Both the position numbers and the translations under genes were made by a program. A DNA stretch of 64,000 nt, taken from positions 6,438 to 70,437 of the forward strand of contig CAKUQM010000004.1 in the NCBI GenBank assembly GCA_934675465.1. Reading direction: 5' to 3'. Source of the stretch: an uncultured Erysipelotrichaceae bacterium. Lineage in GTDB: Bacteria > Bacillota_I > Bacilli_A > Erysipelotrichales > Erysipelotrichaceae. Shown here piece by piece: positions 39,184-48,308 of this stretch (positions are counted from its first letter, which is position 1; each line of letters starts with the position of its first letter). The notes under the pieces were generated by a model. It did not search any database. It saw nothing but the letters and a program-made list of their open reading frames with translations, and had not been told where the DNA came from.

Positions 39184-40845
39184 TTATTTAATCTTGGCTG
39201 TCTCGATAATAAAACTAACACTACTTGTCATACCATCAAGCTTCCCTACAAAAGTATCATAATCCTTATCATTATTCTTTAATATCTTAATATTATTCAC
39301 AATATTCTTCATATCAGTACCAGAAAACTTATTTAAATCATCAGAAGAATCATCGATTGCTTCATTCATCTTATCGCTAAATTCACTTATTGCCTTTGTC
39401 ATATTAGGCATATTCTCATTTAACTTATTAATTACCGACTTTAGAGATGAACTACCATTAGCTATCTCGTTCATGCCACCAACTAACAATTCCTTATTAG
39501 AACTTAATCCAACGCATTCTTCTTTTATAGTTGTAGTATCAACATTTAAAATATTAAAGCTACTTAAATCATTTTTAATATCATTAATATCGTTCTTTAT
39601 ATTGTTAAGCTTTTCTAGATCAACACCACTTAAATCAATCTTCTTTAAAGCCAATATTGCATTCTTAGTTTCCTCATCATTTATTTGATTCACATCAATC
39701 TTATCAATGTTTTCATTATTAGAATCAACATCATTCTTAATACTTATAATTAGATTTAAATTAACTTCAATTGAATCCAAGATACTTGCACACATATTAA
39801 CATTGTCTTTTAAATTTGAAACATTAGTATCCTTTAATAAGTCATCAAGAGAAGTTGCTAATAAGGAAATACCATCAATCATTGAACCAATTTGAGAAAT
39901 ATTATCATTATATTTACTTATTCCCTTATCCAAACCATTAATCGCATCATTTAACTTATTAACTCCATCTTTTAGATTATTGCCCTCATCCTTTAACTTT
40001 TTAGAAGCATCCTTAATATCATCAATCTTTTCATTCAAATCACTCAAATCATTTAAAGAAGAACTTAACTTATTTAAATCATCATCCTTAATCTCTTTAA
40101 ACAAGCCATTAGAAACAATAGTAGCTGTATAATCCAAAGTAAAATCTTCAACATCAGCTTCTATATAAGCACTATCATTCAATTTAATATCATCAAAAGT
40201 ATCTACCTTATATAACATTAAACTATCTTTAAGACCAGGTTCTCCATACAACACCGCCATCTTTGTATCGCCTAGACTTAATAACTTACCATTTTCAACT
40301 TTAACATTAGAAAACCTATCACTAAGCATCATCGTAGTTAAACAAAGAAAAGGAACCTTTGTATTATTAACATAATCAACCACTATCTTTAAATGACCTG
40401 ATTTATGCGCTAACTCTTCTACCATTACTTCCTTATCATCAAGATAATAAGTCAACTTAACATTAACTGGTAAGTCTTTATTAATATTTCCTTTATAGGT
40501 AATATCACTGCCATGATTCTCAAACACCAAAGTATCATCTTCAACATCATGATCTTCATCACCACTAGTATTAATCACATTATTTAAGACATTAACATCC
40601 TTAAGTTCACCATCTTCCTTAGCCTTTAAAGTAGTCTCAACTTCAATGTTTTTAATCTCACCATAAGCATCACTAGTCACATAAACCACCTCAACCTTAT
40701 CAGTTTTTAAATCAGACGCCTTATACTTATAATCTTGCTTATCTTCTACATATTCTTCATTAAGACCACTTTTTACAGCAACTTCTTTTTCACCACTACA
40801 AGCACTTAAAACAACTATCATCATTAACACAAGTAACTTTTTCAT
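39184..40845 (-). CDS. Lipoprotein with long coiled-coil region, partner of the FtsX-type ABC transporter
   Basis: 553 residues. Lipoprotein signal peptide MKKLLVLMMIVVLSACSG with lipobox LSAC (Cys16). An N-terminal beta-rich domain to about residue 250 contains VVYVTSDAYGEIKNIEVET and the KLTYYLDDKEVMVEELAHKS segment seen in Firmicute proteins that accompany ABC transporters. From about 255 onward it is heptad-like and rich in Lys, Asp, Leu and Asn, so likely a long coiled coil. Unlike YhgE-type proteins it has no C-terminal membrane helices. Last gene of the three-gene operon; it may link the transporter to the wall or peptidoglycan. Confidence 0.75.
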   Translation of the reverse strand: MKKLLVLMMIVVLSACSGEKEVAVKSGLNEEYVEDKQDYKYKASDLKTDKVEVVYVTSDAYGEIKNIEVETTLKAKEDGELKDVNVLNNVINTSGDEDHDVEDDTLVFENHGSDITYKGNINKDLPVNVKLTYYLDDKEVMVEELAHKSGHLKIVVDYVNNTKVPFLCLTTMMLSDRFSNVKVENGKLLSLGDTKMAVLYGEPGLKDSLMLYKVDTFDDIKLNDSAYIEADVEDFTLDYTATIVSNGLFKEIKDDDLNKLSSSLNDLSDLNEKIDDIKDASKKLKDEGNNLKDGVNKLNDAINGLDKGISKYNDNISQIGSMIDGISLLATSLDDLLKDTNVSNLKDNVNMCASILDSIEVNLNLIISIKNDVDSNNENIDKIDVNQINDEETKNAILALKKIDLSGVDLEKLNNIKNDINDIKNDLSSFNILNVDTTTIKEECVGLSSNKELLVGGMNEIANGSSSLKSVINKLNENMPNMTKAISEFSDKMNEAIDDSSDDLNKFSGTDMKNIVNNIKILKNNDKDYDTFVGKLDGMTSSVSFIIETAKIK

Positions 40846-40849
40846 AATA

Positions 40850-43147
40850 CTACTCCACGTTTTTTAGTGCCTCATCCATTGGCACTTTATTAATTCTTCT
40901 ATATTCAAAAATAGACACGAACATATAAACTACTATATTCATAAACACCATCTTCACTCCAATTCCCTTATCTATAATAAAAGGAATCCAACCAGACATT
41001 TGCGTATATAACATCTCATAAAACATTACAAGCAGCGGTTTATAACATATTGGTATCGAGATTAAAGAGGCAAAGATAACTACAATGGTAGTCGAAATAA
41101 TATACAATCTTGCGATTTCTTTATTGGTATAACCAAGTATCTTAGACATTGAAATTGATAGGGTATTTCTTTCAATTATCAACTTGGATAATAAATACAA
41201 AACTATCACAAATACGATAATCGCAAAATAACAGAACATATTCATCATCGAACCCATTGAAGATAGCAATTGAGTTGAAATAGATGCCATGGTACTAGCC
41301 GTAATAACTTGGCCTATATAGTTTTCATCTATATCTGTGATTGGAGAACTTGAGAAATATCCTACAAAAGTATCATCGCCAAGTTCAAAAATATCATTTA
41401 AAGTATTTCTATCTAGATACAACTCTAATGATGCATTATTATCAGTAATACCTGTAATCTTAAAAGTATAAGTATCTTCCTTATAAGCTTCATGTAAGGT
41501 AATATAATCACCAATGTTGTAACCATACTTGTTGTGTAATCCTTGGGATATATAACAATCATTACTCTTCAAGTTATATTTAAAATAAGAACTATTTTTA
41601 TTAATGCCATATAAGGCTATATCATCTTCTTTATAATCTTTGCTTGTATATTTAAGTTCATAATAAGAAAACTTCTCAGCAGATTCGAGCCCAGTTTCTA
41701 CATTATTCGCAAAATTCAACAAATTAATGCTAGCCTCCAACTTATGACTAGAATCACTTAATGATATAGGCATATCCAATATTGTTTGATAGGGTGCAAT
41801 AATACCTTCACTGGCAATACCCACATAATCACTTAATACTTGAGGTAATGCTAAGCCAAAAAACAATAATAAGTTGGCAAAAATAATTCCTACAATTAAA
41901 GTTAAATACGCTTTCTTATTTTGTAAGATAATACGCGTTCTAAAACGACTAAAGAAAGGGATATGATGATTAAGCTTTATAGCTCTTTTTTGTCTATGCT
42001 TACTTAAATCTTTTCTTAAAAATTTTAGAGGACTTAGTTTCAATGTCTTCTTAAGAATTAGATAATTAATAAGAAACATAATAAACATTGGAACTAAGGA
42101 TACATAAATAAAGGTCTCTACTTGAAAATAAGTATGGAAAGAAGCTAGAGAATAATTGTTATAATAAACAGATTTCATTGCGTTTAATATAACCGTATAA
42201 CCAAGAATATTTCCTACAACCACACCCAAAATAGTAATAATACTTGGCATAAACATAAAATGTATTATTAGTTCATGTTCACTATAACCACTAGCCATCA
42301 AAGTACCTATAACTGTTGCATCCTTTTGTATCATATTAATGATAATGATCGAAAATATATAAGACGTCATAATCATCATAAGATATAAGAAGATATACAT
42401 TGAAGCACTATCACTCTTAGCGTCTTCCAAGACAAAGGTGATACTTTTATTATCTTCTCTAGGTACAAATTCTTCTAACTGTGAATTAGCTAATAAGATA
42501 TCTTTAAACTCATCATCTAATGTTTCATCATTATAAACATAAGCATAACGATACTTGCAATCTTCTTTATTAATACGATTAAAACCATCTTCTGTTACTA
42601 AACCAACACCAAAAGTTATCGCATTAAGCATCATGTCACTGTTGCTTTTAAATAGACAGCTATAATCAACCAAAGACACCTTGCCAACTATCCTATAAGT
42701 TATACCTTTATAAGTAAGCTCATCGTTGATATCCAGATTATTATTAGCTGCATATAATCTCTCAATAGCTAATTCATTAGCGTTTTCAGGAAGTCTACCT
42801 TCCAATACTTCTTGTAAATCGACTTCATTTCTTACTTTATAAAAGCGAAAAGTTGTATCATTATCGATACTTTCTTCTTTATAGAACTCTTCGTATACTT
42901 TTAAATTCGCTTCCTTTTCAAACAAATCAATCTGTGCTTTATTTAATTTCTTTTTGGTCACAAAATATCCTGACTGTTGTTTAAGAAGGGCTTCATTATT
43001 GTGGATAGTATTAACAACTGAATTGTTGGCGGCTTGAAAACCCGATGTTAAAGCCACCATAATTACTATCAATAGAAAGATGACTAAATATTTCGCAAAA
43101 TCATTTTTTAGTTGTCTCTTAAAACGATTATTTAATGGATTTTTCAT
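40850..43147 (-). CDS. ABC transporter permease, FtsX/MacB type
   Basis: 765 residues. First helix at about 20-38 after a basic start (MKNPLNNRFKRQLKNDFAKY), a large outer domain, then three helices at about 260-370 with NMIQKDATVIGTLMASGYS, a second helix and outer domain from about 410, and a final three-helix block (LSISMSKILGYTNKEIARLY). This double FtsX layout is common in Firmicute transporters with a separate ATPase, encoded here 1 nt upstream. The role is probably envelope stress or peptide resistance; substrate unknown. Confidence 0.85.
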   Translation of the reverse strand: MKNPLNNRFKRQLKNDFAKYLVIFLLIVIMVALTSGFQAANNSVVNTIHNNEALLKQQSGYFVTKKKLNKAQIDLFEKEANLKVYEEFYKEESIDNDTTFRFYKVRNEVDLQEVLEGRLPENANELAIERLYAANNNLDINDELTYKGITYRIVGKVSLVDYSCLFKSNSDMMLNAITFGVGLVTEDGFNRINKEDCKYRYAYVYNDETLDDEFKDILLANSQLEEFVPREDNKSITFVLEDAKSDSASMYIFLYLMMIMTSYIFSIIIINMIQKDATVIGTLMASGYSEHELIIHFMFMPSIITILGVVVGNILGYTVILNAMKSVYYNNYSLASFHTYFQVETFIYVSLVPMFIMFLINYLILKKTLKLSPLKFLRKDLSKHRQKRAIKLNHHIPFFSRFRTRIILQNKKAYLTLIVGIIFANLLLFFGLALPQVLSDYVGIASEGIIAPYQTILDMPISLSDSSHKLEASINLLNFANNVETGLESAEKFSYYELKYTSKDYKEDDIALYGINKNSSYFKYNLKSNDCYISQGLHNKYGYNIGDYITLHEAYKEDTYTFKITGITDNNASLELYLDRNTLNDIFELGDDTFVGYFSSSPITDIDENYIGQVITASTMASISTQLLSSMGSMMNMFCYFAIIVFVIVLYLLSKLIIERNTLSISMSKILGYTNKEIARLYIISTTIVVIFASLISIPICYKPLLVMFYEMLYTQMSGWIPFIIDKGIGVKMVFMNIVVYMFVSIFEYRRINKVPMDEALKNVE

Positions 43148-43148
43148 A

Positions 43149-43847
43149 TTACCACTCCAAATCCTCAGCCTTTACTTTCTTATCATTTAAATAATTTTTT
43201 AAAATTTGACCATCTCTTAATCTAACAATACGATCAGCCATATATTTAATCGCATCATTATGAGTAACCATAATTACTGTTGAGCCATATTTTTGATTTA
43301 CTTTCTCAATTAGCTTTAATATTTCTTTACTGGTATTATAGTCAAGAGCTCCTGTTGGTTCATCGCATAACAAGATATCGGGATTTTTTATAATAGCTCT
43401 TCCGATTGAAGTACGTTGTTGCTGACCACCAGATAATTGACTTGGCAGTTTATCTTGATGTTCTTTTAAACCTAAGGTTTCAATTAATTCATCTAGATTT
43501 AAGGGTTTCTTTGAAAGATAAGCACCAACTTCAATATTTTCTCTGACTGTTAAATCAGGAATTAAATTATACATTTGAAAGACATAACCAAGATGATTTC
43601 TTCTAAACATAGTTAGTTTCTTACTATTTAATGAATTCATCTTTTCGCCATTTATTTTTACCTCGCCACCATCGGGATAATCAATGCCACCTAAAATATT
43701 TAAGAGGGTAGATTTGCCACTTCCTGATGGTCCAAGTAAAACACAAAATTCTCCTTTTTCGACATTTAGTGATAAATTCTTTAATACTTCAATACGATTT
43801 GTCTTATCACCAAAGCCTTTATTTAAATCTTTTACTTCTAAAAACAT
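43149..43847 (-). CDS. ABC transporter ATP-binding protein (LolD/MacB type)
   Basis: 232 residues. Walker A GPSGSGKS (39-46), signature LSGGQQQRTSIGRAI, Walker B ILLCDEPTGALD and H-loop MVTHND are intact. First gene of the operon ATPase-permease-lipoprotein. Its ATG follows an AGGGGGACTT ribosome site and a consensus promoter with an operator-like palindrome. Confidence 0.92.
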   Translation of the reverse strand: MFLEVKDLNKGFGDKTNRIEVLKNLSLNVEKGEFCVLLGPSGSGKSTLLNILGGIDYPDGGEVKINGEKMNSLNSKKLTMFRRNHLGYVFQMYNLIPDLTVRENIEVGAYLSKKPLNLDELIETLGLKEHQDKLPSQLSGGQQQRTSIGRAIIKNPDILLCDEPTGALDYNTSKEILKLIEKVNQKYGSTVIMVTHNDAIKYMADRIVRLRDGQILKNYLNDKKVKAEDLEW

Positions 43848-43873
43848 AAGTCCCCCTGTTAGCTACAACTAAT

Positions 43874-43922
43874 TAGTTAGCTTTAGCTAACTACATTATA
43901 GTTTCATCTTTTGTATTGTCAA
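43874..43922 (-). promoter_or_regulatory. Consensus promoter with palindromic operator for the ABC operon
   Basis: Minus strand: perfect TTGACA (43917-43922), 16-nt spacer, perfect TATAAT (43895-43900). Directly downstream, over the expected start site, lies a palindrome with 9-bp arms TAGTTAGCT-TT-AGCTAACTA (43874-43893), with a related TTAGCTACAACTAA sequence beyond it. A repressor of TetR or similar type would fit; none is encoded next door. Confidence 0.7.
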
Positions 43923-43944
43923 TAATTATTTTTAAAATTATAAT
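43916..43944 (+). promoter_or_regulatory. Divergent promoter of the PAS-domain gene
   Basis: TTGTCA at 43916-43921, 17-nt spacer, TATAAT at 43939-43944. Its -35 box overlaps the TTGACA box of the opposite promoter by five bases, so the two RNA polymerases compete for the same DNA. Confidence 0.6.
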
Positions 43945-43969
43945 AAGGTTATATTTTTTGAGGCATTAT

Positions 43970-45166
43970 ATGGGAAATTTGATGTTTGATGATATGCAAA
44001 AGTTCTTTGAAGTCGCCAGGGTAAGTCTTTGGCGCTTAGAAATAGATAATGATGAATATTTTTTATATGACAATGATTGTTTTGATGAATTAGCAGGCTG
44101 TGATTCTAATCTCTCACCAAGTGAAAAGTTTGAATTCTTTAATGAACACGTAAGTCAATTAGATAAAGAATTATTTAAACTTTATTTACAATCATTATTA
44201 AGCGATACATCTGAGATAATTTATCGTTATAATCACCCAACAATGGGACAAATTTATATTAGATGTTGTGGTACTAGAGACTTTGATAGAAAAGATAAAA
44301 TTGTGATTGGTGGTTATCACCAAAATGTTACTGATTTAATTACTTTGGAAGACAACAATAAAATTAATGATGATAATGTAAAACTAAAGAAACACCAAAT
44401 TGAATTAGAAAACTTCTATAAACACTTATTAGATTCCGAGTCATGTGGTCTTATGGCTTATACCTATCCTGAACATAAGATGATTCATTTGAATAAGAAA
44501 GCTAGGGAAATATATAACATTAGCGAAGATGAACTTAATTGTACAAATAAATTATTCGAAATAGCTAAAGATACCTATATGCCAGATCCTGAGACTATCA
44601 TTAAACTTTATAGACTAAAGAATTATGATGGTAGTGTTGACTATACTGAAGTATTAAATTATGGTAAGGAAAACGAAAAAGAAGTAATCGCTAGAACCAC
44701 AAGTTTTTTAAGTGATAATAAAAGAGTGCTTATCACTACATTAATTGATACTTCCGAATATAACAGCATCCAAACCAACAATGCCATCTTTGATGCGATT
44801 GCGAGTGATTATAAGAGTATCTTTAAAGTTGATTTATTAAATAATCTAGTTTCTTTAGTTTATAAAAACGATAAGTTCTTAAATAAAGTAAGAGAAAAGA
44901 CTCTTCAAGAAAATACTTATTATGAAAGAATCAAAATCTTTAATGATAACTATATCGATAAAGAATTATGTCCTGATTTCTTAGAAATAATGAGTCCTGA
45001 ATATCTAGTTATGTATCTTTCTAAACATAATACTTTTACTTATGTGTTCAAGTGTAAAACTGATGAAGATAAGATTAGAGATTATGAAATCAAGTTCATC
45101 AGATTAACTAATGAACAGGGTTATAAGGCAATTTTGTGTTCAAAACTTTTAAACGAGACTGTTTAA
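43970..45166 (+). CDS. PAS-domain sensory protein without an output domain
   Basis: 398 residues from the ATG at 43970, chosen because GAGG lies 7 nt before it. Three PAS-like units can be made out: about 5-125 (SLWRLEIDNDEYFLYDND, ending IGGYHQNVTDL), about 150-260 (SCGLMAYTYPEHKMIHLNKKAREIY) and about 270-395 (ASDYKSIFKVDLLNNLVSLVY). The first two are joined by a short coiled coil (KLKKHQIELENFYKHL). Such proteins usually end in GGDEF or kinase domains; here the chain stops. It is cytosolic, with no membrane helix, and its end overlaps the convergent ATPase gene by 18 nt. Confidence 0.65.
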   Translation: MGNLMFDDMQKFFEVARVSLWRLEIDNDEYFLYDNDCFDELAGCDSNLSPSEKFEFFNEHVSQLDKELFKLYLQSLLSDTSEIIYRYNHPTMGQIYIRCCGTRDFDRKDKIVIGGYHQNVTDLITLEDNNKINDDNVKLKKHQIELENFYKHLLDSESCGLMAYTYPEHKMIHLNKKAREIYNISEDELNCTNKLFEIAKDTYMPDPETIIKLYRLKNYDGSVDYTEVLNYGKENEKEVIARTTSFLSDNKRVLITTLIDTSEYNSIQTNNAIFDAIASDYKSIFKVDLLNNLVSLVYKNDKFLNKVREKTLQENTYYERIKIFNDNYIDKELCPDFLEIMSPEYLVMYLSKHNTFTYVFKCKTDEDKIRDYEIKFIRLTNEQGYKAILCSKLLNETV

Positions 45167-46513
45167 GACATCTAAATCTACCTTATAAGTCATATTTTCT
45201 ATGGATTCTGATTTAAGAAACATTGCCATATACCAAGGATAGTATGTTATTTTTTCTATACATTGAACATTATCCTTACAAAAAACGATAGCACTATCAG
45301 GTTTCCATTCTTCTATCTCTAATAATCTATCTAGAGTGTTATGTTTTTTATAATCATTACCTGATTTTATTTCCACAAAGTCTATCTTTGAACCGTTTTG
45401 TAGTACAAAATCTATTTCTCCAATTTTTTTTGCGTCAAAATAATGAAGTGAATAATTATTTGCCACAAACATCTGTGCCATAACATTTTCTAGAATACTT
45501 CCCATATTAACAGTTAAATCATTATTTAAAATACTAAATTGGATGTTATCCATTGATAAAGCACATAAAAGACCTGTATCTCCAGCATACAGTTTAAATA
45601 AGTTTCTTTTTTCATTAAGTTTTAAAGCCCCGACTGGTTCACTTACATTAAAACATGCATTTGCAACACCAGCATCCAATAACCAATTAAACGAATCTTC
45701 ATATCTTTCCATCCTGGCGCTAGTCTTTTGACTGCTGATGATAAAACGTCTGTTTTTATCATTTAATTGAGAAGGGATAGAATCAAATATCGATCTTATC
45801 TTTGGTCTATCACTTGCATCTGCATATTTTGCGATATCTTGACGATAAAGTTCAATAATTTCATTTTGACTAGCAATTACCCTTGTGATGTCATGGGTAT
45901 CAATATACATCTTGACTACTTTTGGCATACCACCAACTACAATATATGCGTTAAACAATTTAGTTAAAGTAGTATGTACTACATCTAAGATTGGTGTTTT
46001 ATCTTCATATGATTTTCTTAAACTATTGATGATACTTCGTTGAAGACCATTAGCTAAGATAAATTCTTCAAAATCCATCGGATACATTGTATATAATTCT
46101 TCAAAACCAACCGGCAAAGATCTAACAATTTTATTTTTAACTCCTAATAAAGAACCGGTTTCTATATAATCAAATCTTCCATCTTCTACTAAAAATTTGA
46201 TTGCAGTTCTAGCATTTGGACATTCTTGAATTTCATCAAATAATATTAGAGTATCACCAGGAATCAATTGTTTCATAGATAAAGCCGTAATGCCTTCGAT
46301 AATAGTATTTGCATCTAAGTTACCATCAAATATTTTTCTAGCATCCAAATCTGATACAAAGTTAAATTCTACAAAACATTTATACTCATTCTTTCCAAAT
46401 TCACGCACAACTGTAGTCTTACCTATTTGACGTGCACCTTGAATACATAATGCTGTTTTATTTTTATTTTGTTTCCATTGTAATAATCTATCGTAAGCTT
46501 TTCTATATAACAT
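45149..46513 (-). CDS. AAA_14 / DUF4143 family ATPase
   Basis: 454 residues. Walker A GARQIGKT (26-33), Walker B DTLILFDEIQECP, then TGSLLG and a long helical part, and a DUF4143 C-terminal domain (YAGDTGLLCAL, NMGSILENVMAQMF, GEIDFVLQNGSKIDFVEIKS) that resembles a restriction-endonuclease-like fold with its D-(x)n-E-x-K pattern. These ATPases are very common in gut bacteria and archaea; their job is unknown and a mobile or defence-linked role has been suggested. AAGGAG precedes the ATG. Three 33-bp repeats lie 50-130 bp upstream. Confidence 0.85.
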   Translation of the reverse strand: MLYRKAYDRLLQWKQNKNKTALCIQGARQIGKTTVVREFGKNEYKCFVEFNFVSDLDARKIFDGNLDANTIIEGITALSMKQLIPGDTLILFDEIQECPNARTAIKFLVEDGRFDYIETGSLLGVKNKIVRSLPVGFEELYTMYPMDFEEFILANGLQRSIINSLRKSYEDKTPILDVVHTTLTKLFNAYIVVGGMPKVVKMYIDTHDITRVIASQNEIIELYRQDIAKYADASDRPKIRSIFDSIPSQLNDKNRRFIISSQKTSARMERYEDSFNWLLDAGVANACFNVSEPVGALKLNEKRNLFKLYAGDTGLLCALSMDNIQFSILNNDLTVNMGSILENVMAQMFVANNYSLHYFDAKKIGEIDFVLQNGSKIDFVEIKSGNDYKKHNTLDRLLEIEEWKPDSAIVFCKDNVQCIEKITYYPWYMAMFLKSESIENMTYKVDLDVLNSLV

Positions 46514-46563
46514 AATGATTCTCCTTGTAACCTTATATTAACCGCTAATTTTGATTATTTCAA

Positions 46564-46645
46564 CAGTTTTGCGACAAAATTCCAATGTTTTACATACAGT
46601 TTTGCGACAAAATTTTTAATTTTTTGGGTATGTTTTGCGACATTA
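46564..46645 (-). repeat. Three direct repeats, 33-bp period, core TTTTGCGACAAAA
   Basis: The core occurs at 46567-46579, 46600-46612 and, shortened, at 46633-46643, each exactly 33 bp apart (about three helical turns). The core is itself an imperfect palindrome (TTTTG-CGA-CAAAA). It lies upstream of the ATPase gene. On the minus strand the repeats also read as an open frame of 11-residue units (NFVAKLYVKHW NFVAKLLK) that follows in frame the stop of the broken gene at 46648-46944. Confidence 0.75.
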
Positions 46646-46647
46646 TT

Positions 46648-46944
46648 CTACTTTTTTACTGTTTCAGCACCATATATACACACAATTGATAAGACTACAA
46701 ACATCAAACCTAACATGATTGAACCAGAACAATCTAATGATAGTGTTGATGTTTCTTTCATATTTCCATTAACAACCTCAGCTAATATTTAAGTGATTAA
46801 TGGTATACAAACAGTTAGGATGCTAATACCTTTTAAATTTACATTTTCCTTTTCCATCACCAGATACTGTTCAATGTCCACTTTTTTGTCTTGAACGTCC
46901 ACTTTTCTATTCTCAATATCTACTTTTATATCCCCAATGTACAC
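46648..46944 (-). pseudogene. Small membrane protein gene interrupted by a stop codon, or decayed ORF
   Basis: One frame reads from a GTG at 46944 through heptads KVDIENR KVDVQDK KVDIEQY, then a hydrophobic segment (GISILTVCIPLIT), a TAA at 46789-46791, and goes on with ILAEVVNGN, a second hydrophobic segment (GSIMLGLMFVVLSIVCIYG) and a TAG at 46648-46650. The conserved hydrophobic parts on both sides of the TAA suggest one former gene of about 98 codons: a coiled-coil-like head and two membrane helices. No ribosome site is visible. The family is not recognised. Confidence 0.4.
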
Positions 46945-46947
46945 TTT
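46864..46947 (-). repeat. Four tandem 21-bp units coding for heptads
   Basis: On the minus strand, units 46947-46927, 46926-46906, 46905-46885 and 46884-46864 share the pattern AAAGTGGACATTGA followed by seven variable bases. They translate as K-V-D-I-E-x-x heptads inside the broken small gene. Confidence 0.65.
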
Positions 46948-46978
46948 TTATAAGAGTTTTTAATAGTATACTCATAAT

Positions 46979-47006
46979 AAAAAGACCAATTCATCTGAAT
47001 CAGTCT
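46979..47006 (-). terminator. Intrinsic terminator after the HAD phosphatase gene
   Basis: 10-bp stem AGACTGATTC / GAATTGGTCT (two G-U pairs), loop AGAT, then TTTTATTA on the minus strand, starting directly after the stop codon. Confidence 0.75.
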
Positions 47007-47645
47007 CTATAAGTATTTAAGAATATCCTTAGGTTCATCAACCAAGATATTATCATGATCTTTTAGTTCATCCTTGCTTCTAAAACCCCAGGTAACTGAT
47101 AAACAATTTAGATGTGCATTATAGGCAGTTTCTACATCAGTTAAAGAATCACCAACATAAATAACATCATTCTTTTTAAGATTCATCTTATTCATAATAA
47201 AGTTAACACCCTCAGGATCAGGTTTAACCTTCATACTATCAACATGACCTAATACATATTCTTGATTGATATTTGGAAAATATAATTCAATAAGTCTTTT
47301 AGTATAATTATCATTCTTATTTGAATTAACACCTACCTTAATATTATTTTTAATTAATGTATCTATTAACTCTTTAATACTAGGATAAGGAGTAGAAGTC
47401 TTATCATAAACCTCATTGTATTTAATTAAGAAAGTTTTATAAGCTTTTTCAATTAAATCAGGATATTCCACAAAACATTGTTCAATTAAATTATGAATAC
47501 CATGACCAACTCTTTTCATAGTTAAATCTACATCATCATGTTTATCGATATCCAATTCTTGATAAGTTAGATTAACCGCATTATTAAGATCACTGATAGT
47601 ATTAATTAAAGTACCATCTAAATCGAAAATAATTCCTTTTTTCAT
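47007..47645 (-). CDS. HAD family phosphatase, phosphoglycolate phosphatase (Gph)-like
   Basis: 212 residues. Motif I FDLDGTLINT (nucleophile D8, acid-base D10), motif II VGVNSNK, motif III KVKPDPEG and motif IV VIYVGDSLTDVETA are complete. The helical cap follows motif I, as in subclass IA. The substrate cannot be told from sequence; phosphoglycolate or a nucleotide monophosphate would fit its neighbours. Its ATG overlaps the stop of the beta-helix gene (TAATG). Last gene of the four-gene set leaving the origin. Confidence 0.85.
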   Translation of the reverse strand: MKKGIIFDLDGTLINTISDLNNAVNLTYQELDIDKHDDVDLTMKRVGHGIHNLIEQCFVEYPDLIEKAYKTFLIKYNEVYDKTSTPYPSIKELIDTLIKNNIKVGVNSNKNDNYTKRLIELYFPNINQEYVLGHVDSMKVKPDPEGVNFIMNKMNLKKNDVIYVGDSLTDVETAYNAHLNCLSVTWGFRSKDELKDHDNILVDEPKDILKYL

Positions 47646-48307
47646 TATTTCTTGCCTACAATATTATCAAAATCCTTATAAATACTATCAGATGGAATAA
47701 CACCTCTTACTCTACTTAAAGGATAAATATTGGTGTTACGACCAACTACAGTACCTGGATTTAAAACTGAATTACAACCAACTTCTACATGATCACCCAA
47801 GATAGCACCAAACTTCTTTTGTTCAGTCTCAATCTTCTCACCATCGAAGTTTTTAACTACTACCAAAGTCTTATCAGACTTAACATTTGAAGTAATAGAA
47901 CCTGCACCCATATGAGACTTATAACCTAAGATTGAATCACCAACATAGTTATAATGTGGAGTTTGAACATTATCAAACAAGATAACATTCTTAAGTTCAC
48001 ATGAATTACCAACTACACAGTTAGCACCAACTAGGGCAGAACCTCTAATAAATGCACAATGTCTTACTTCACTGTTAGGACCAATAATTAATGGAGCACC
48101 TAAATAAGCACTCTCAAATACAGTTGCTGTTTTATGAATCCATACATTTTCTTTTACTTCATCATATTCATTCTTATCTAAAGTCTTACCAATTCTGATA
48201 ATTTCTTCTTTAATACCACTTAATGCTTGCCAAGGATATTCAAACTTACTCAAATAATCCTTTGCTAATGTATGTTCTAAGTCTAATAAGTTATTTGTTG
48301 TATACAT
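47645..48307 (-). CDS. Left-handed beta-helix acyl/nucleotidyltransferase-like protein (GlmU C-terminal type)
   Basis: 220 residues from ATG 48307, chosen because AGGTGA lies 6 nt upstream and because the longer frame would run into the MazG-like gene. After about 60 residues of helical head, hexapeptide repeats run from about 70 to 195 (VWIHKTATVFESAYLGAPLI, IGPNSEVRH, VGANCVVGN, LGDHVEVGCNSVLNPGTVVG). GlmU-like features NVILFDNVQ and HYNYVGDSILG are present, but the pyrophosphorylase domain is absent. It may acetylate an amino sugar for the envelope. Confidence 0.75.
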   Translation of the reverse strand: MYTTNNLLDLEHTLAKDYLSKFEYPWQALSGIKEEIIRIGKTLDKNEYDEVKENVWIHKTATVFESAYLGAPLIIGPNSEVRHCAFIRGSALVGANCVVGNSCELKNVILFDNVQTPHYNYVGDSILGYKSHMGAGSITSNVKSDKTLVVVKNFDGEKIETEQKKFGAILGDHVEVGCNSVLNPGTVVGRNTNIYPLSRVRGVIPSDSIYKDFDNIVGKK

Positions 48308-48308
48308 A

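Noticed and set aside
39473..39895. Two plus-strand ORFs opposite the lipoprotein gene
   Set aside because: Shadows of the coiled-coil coding sequence.
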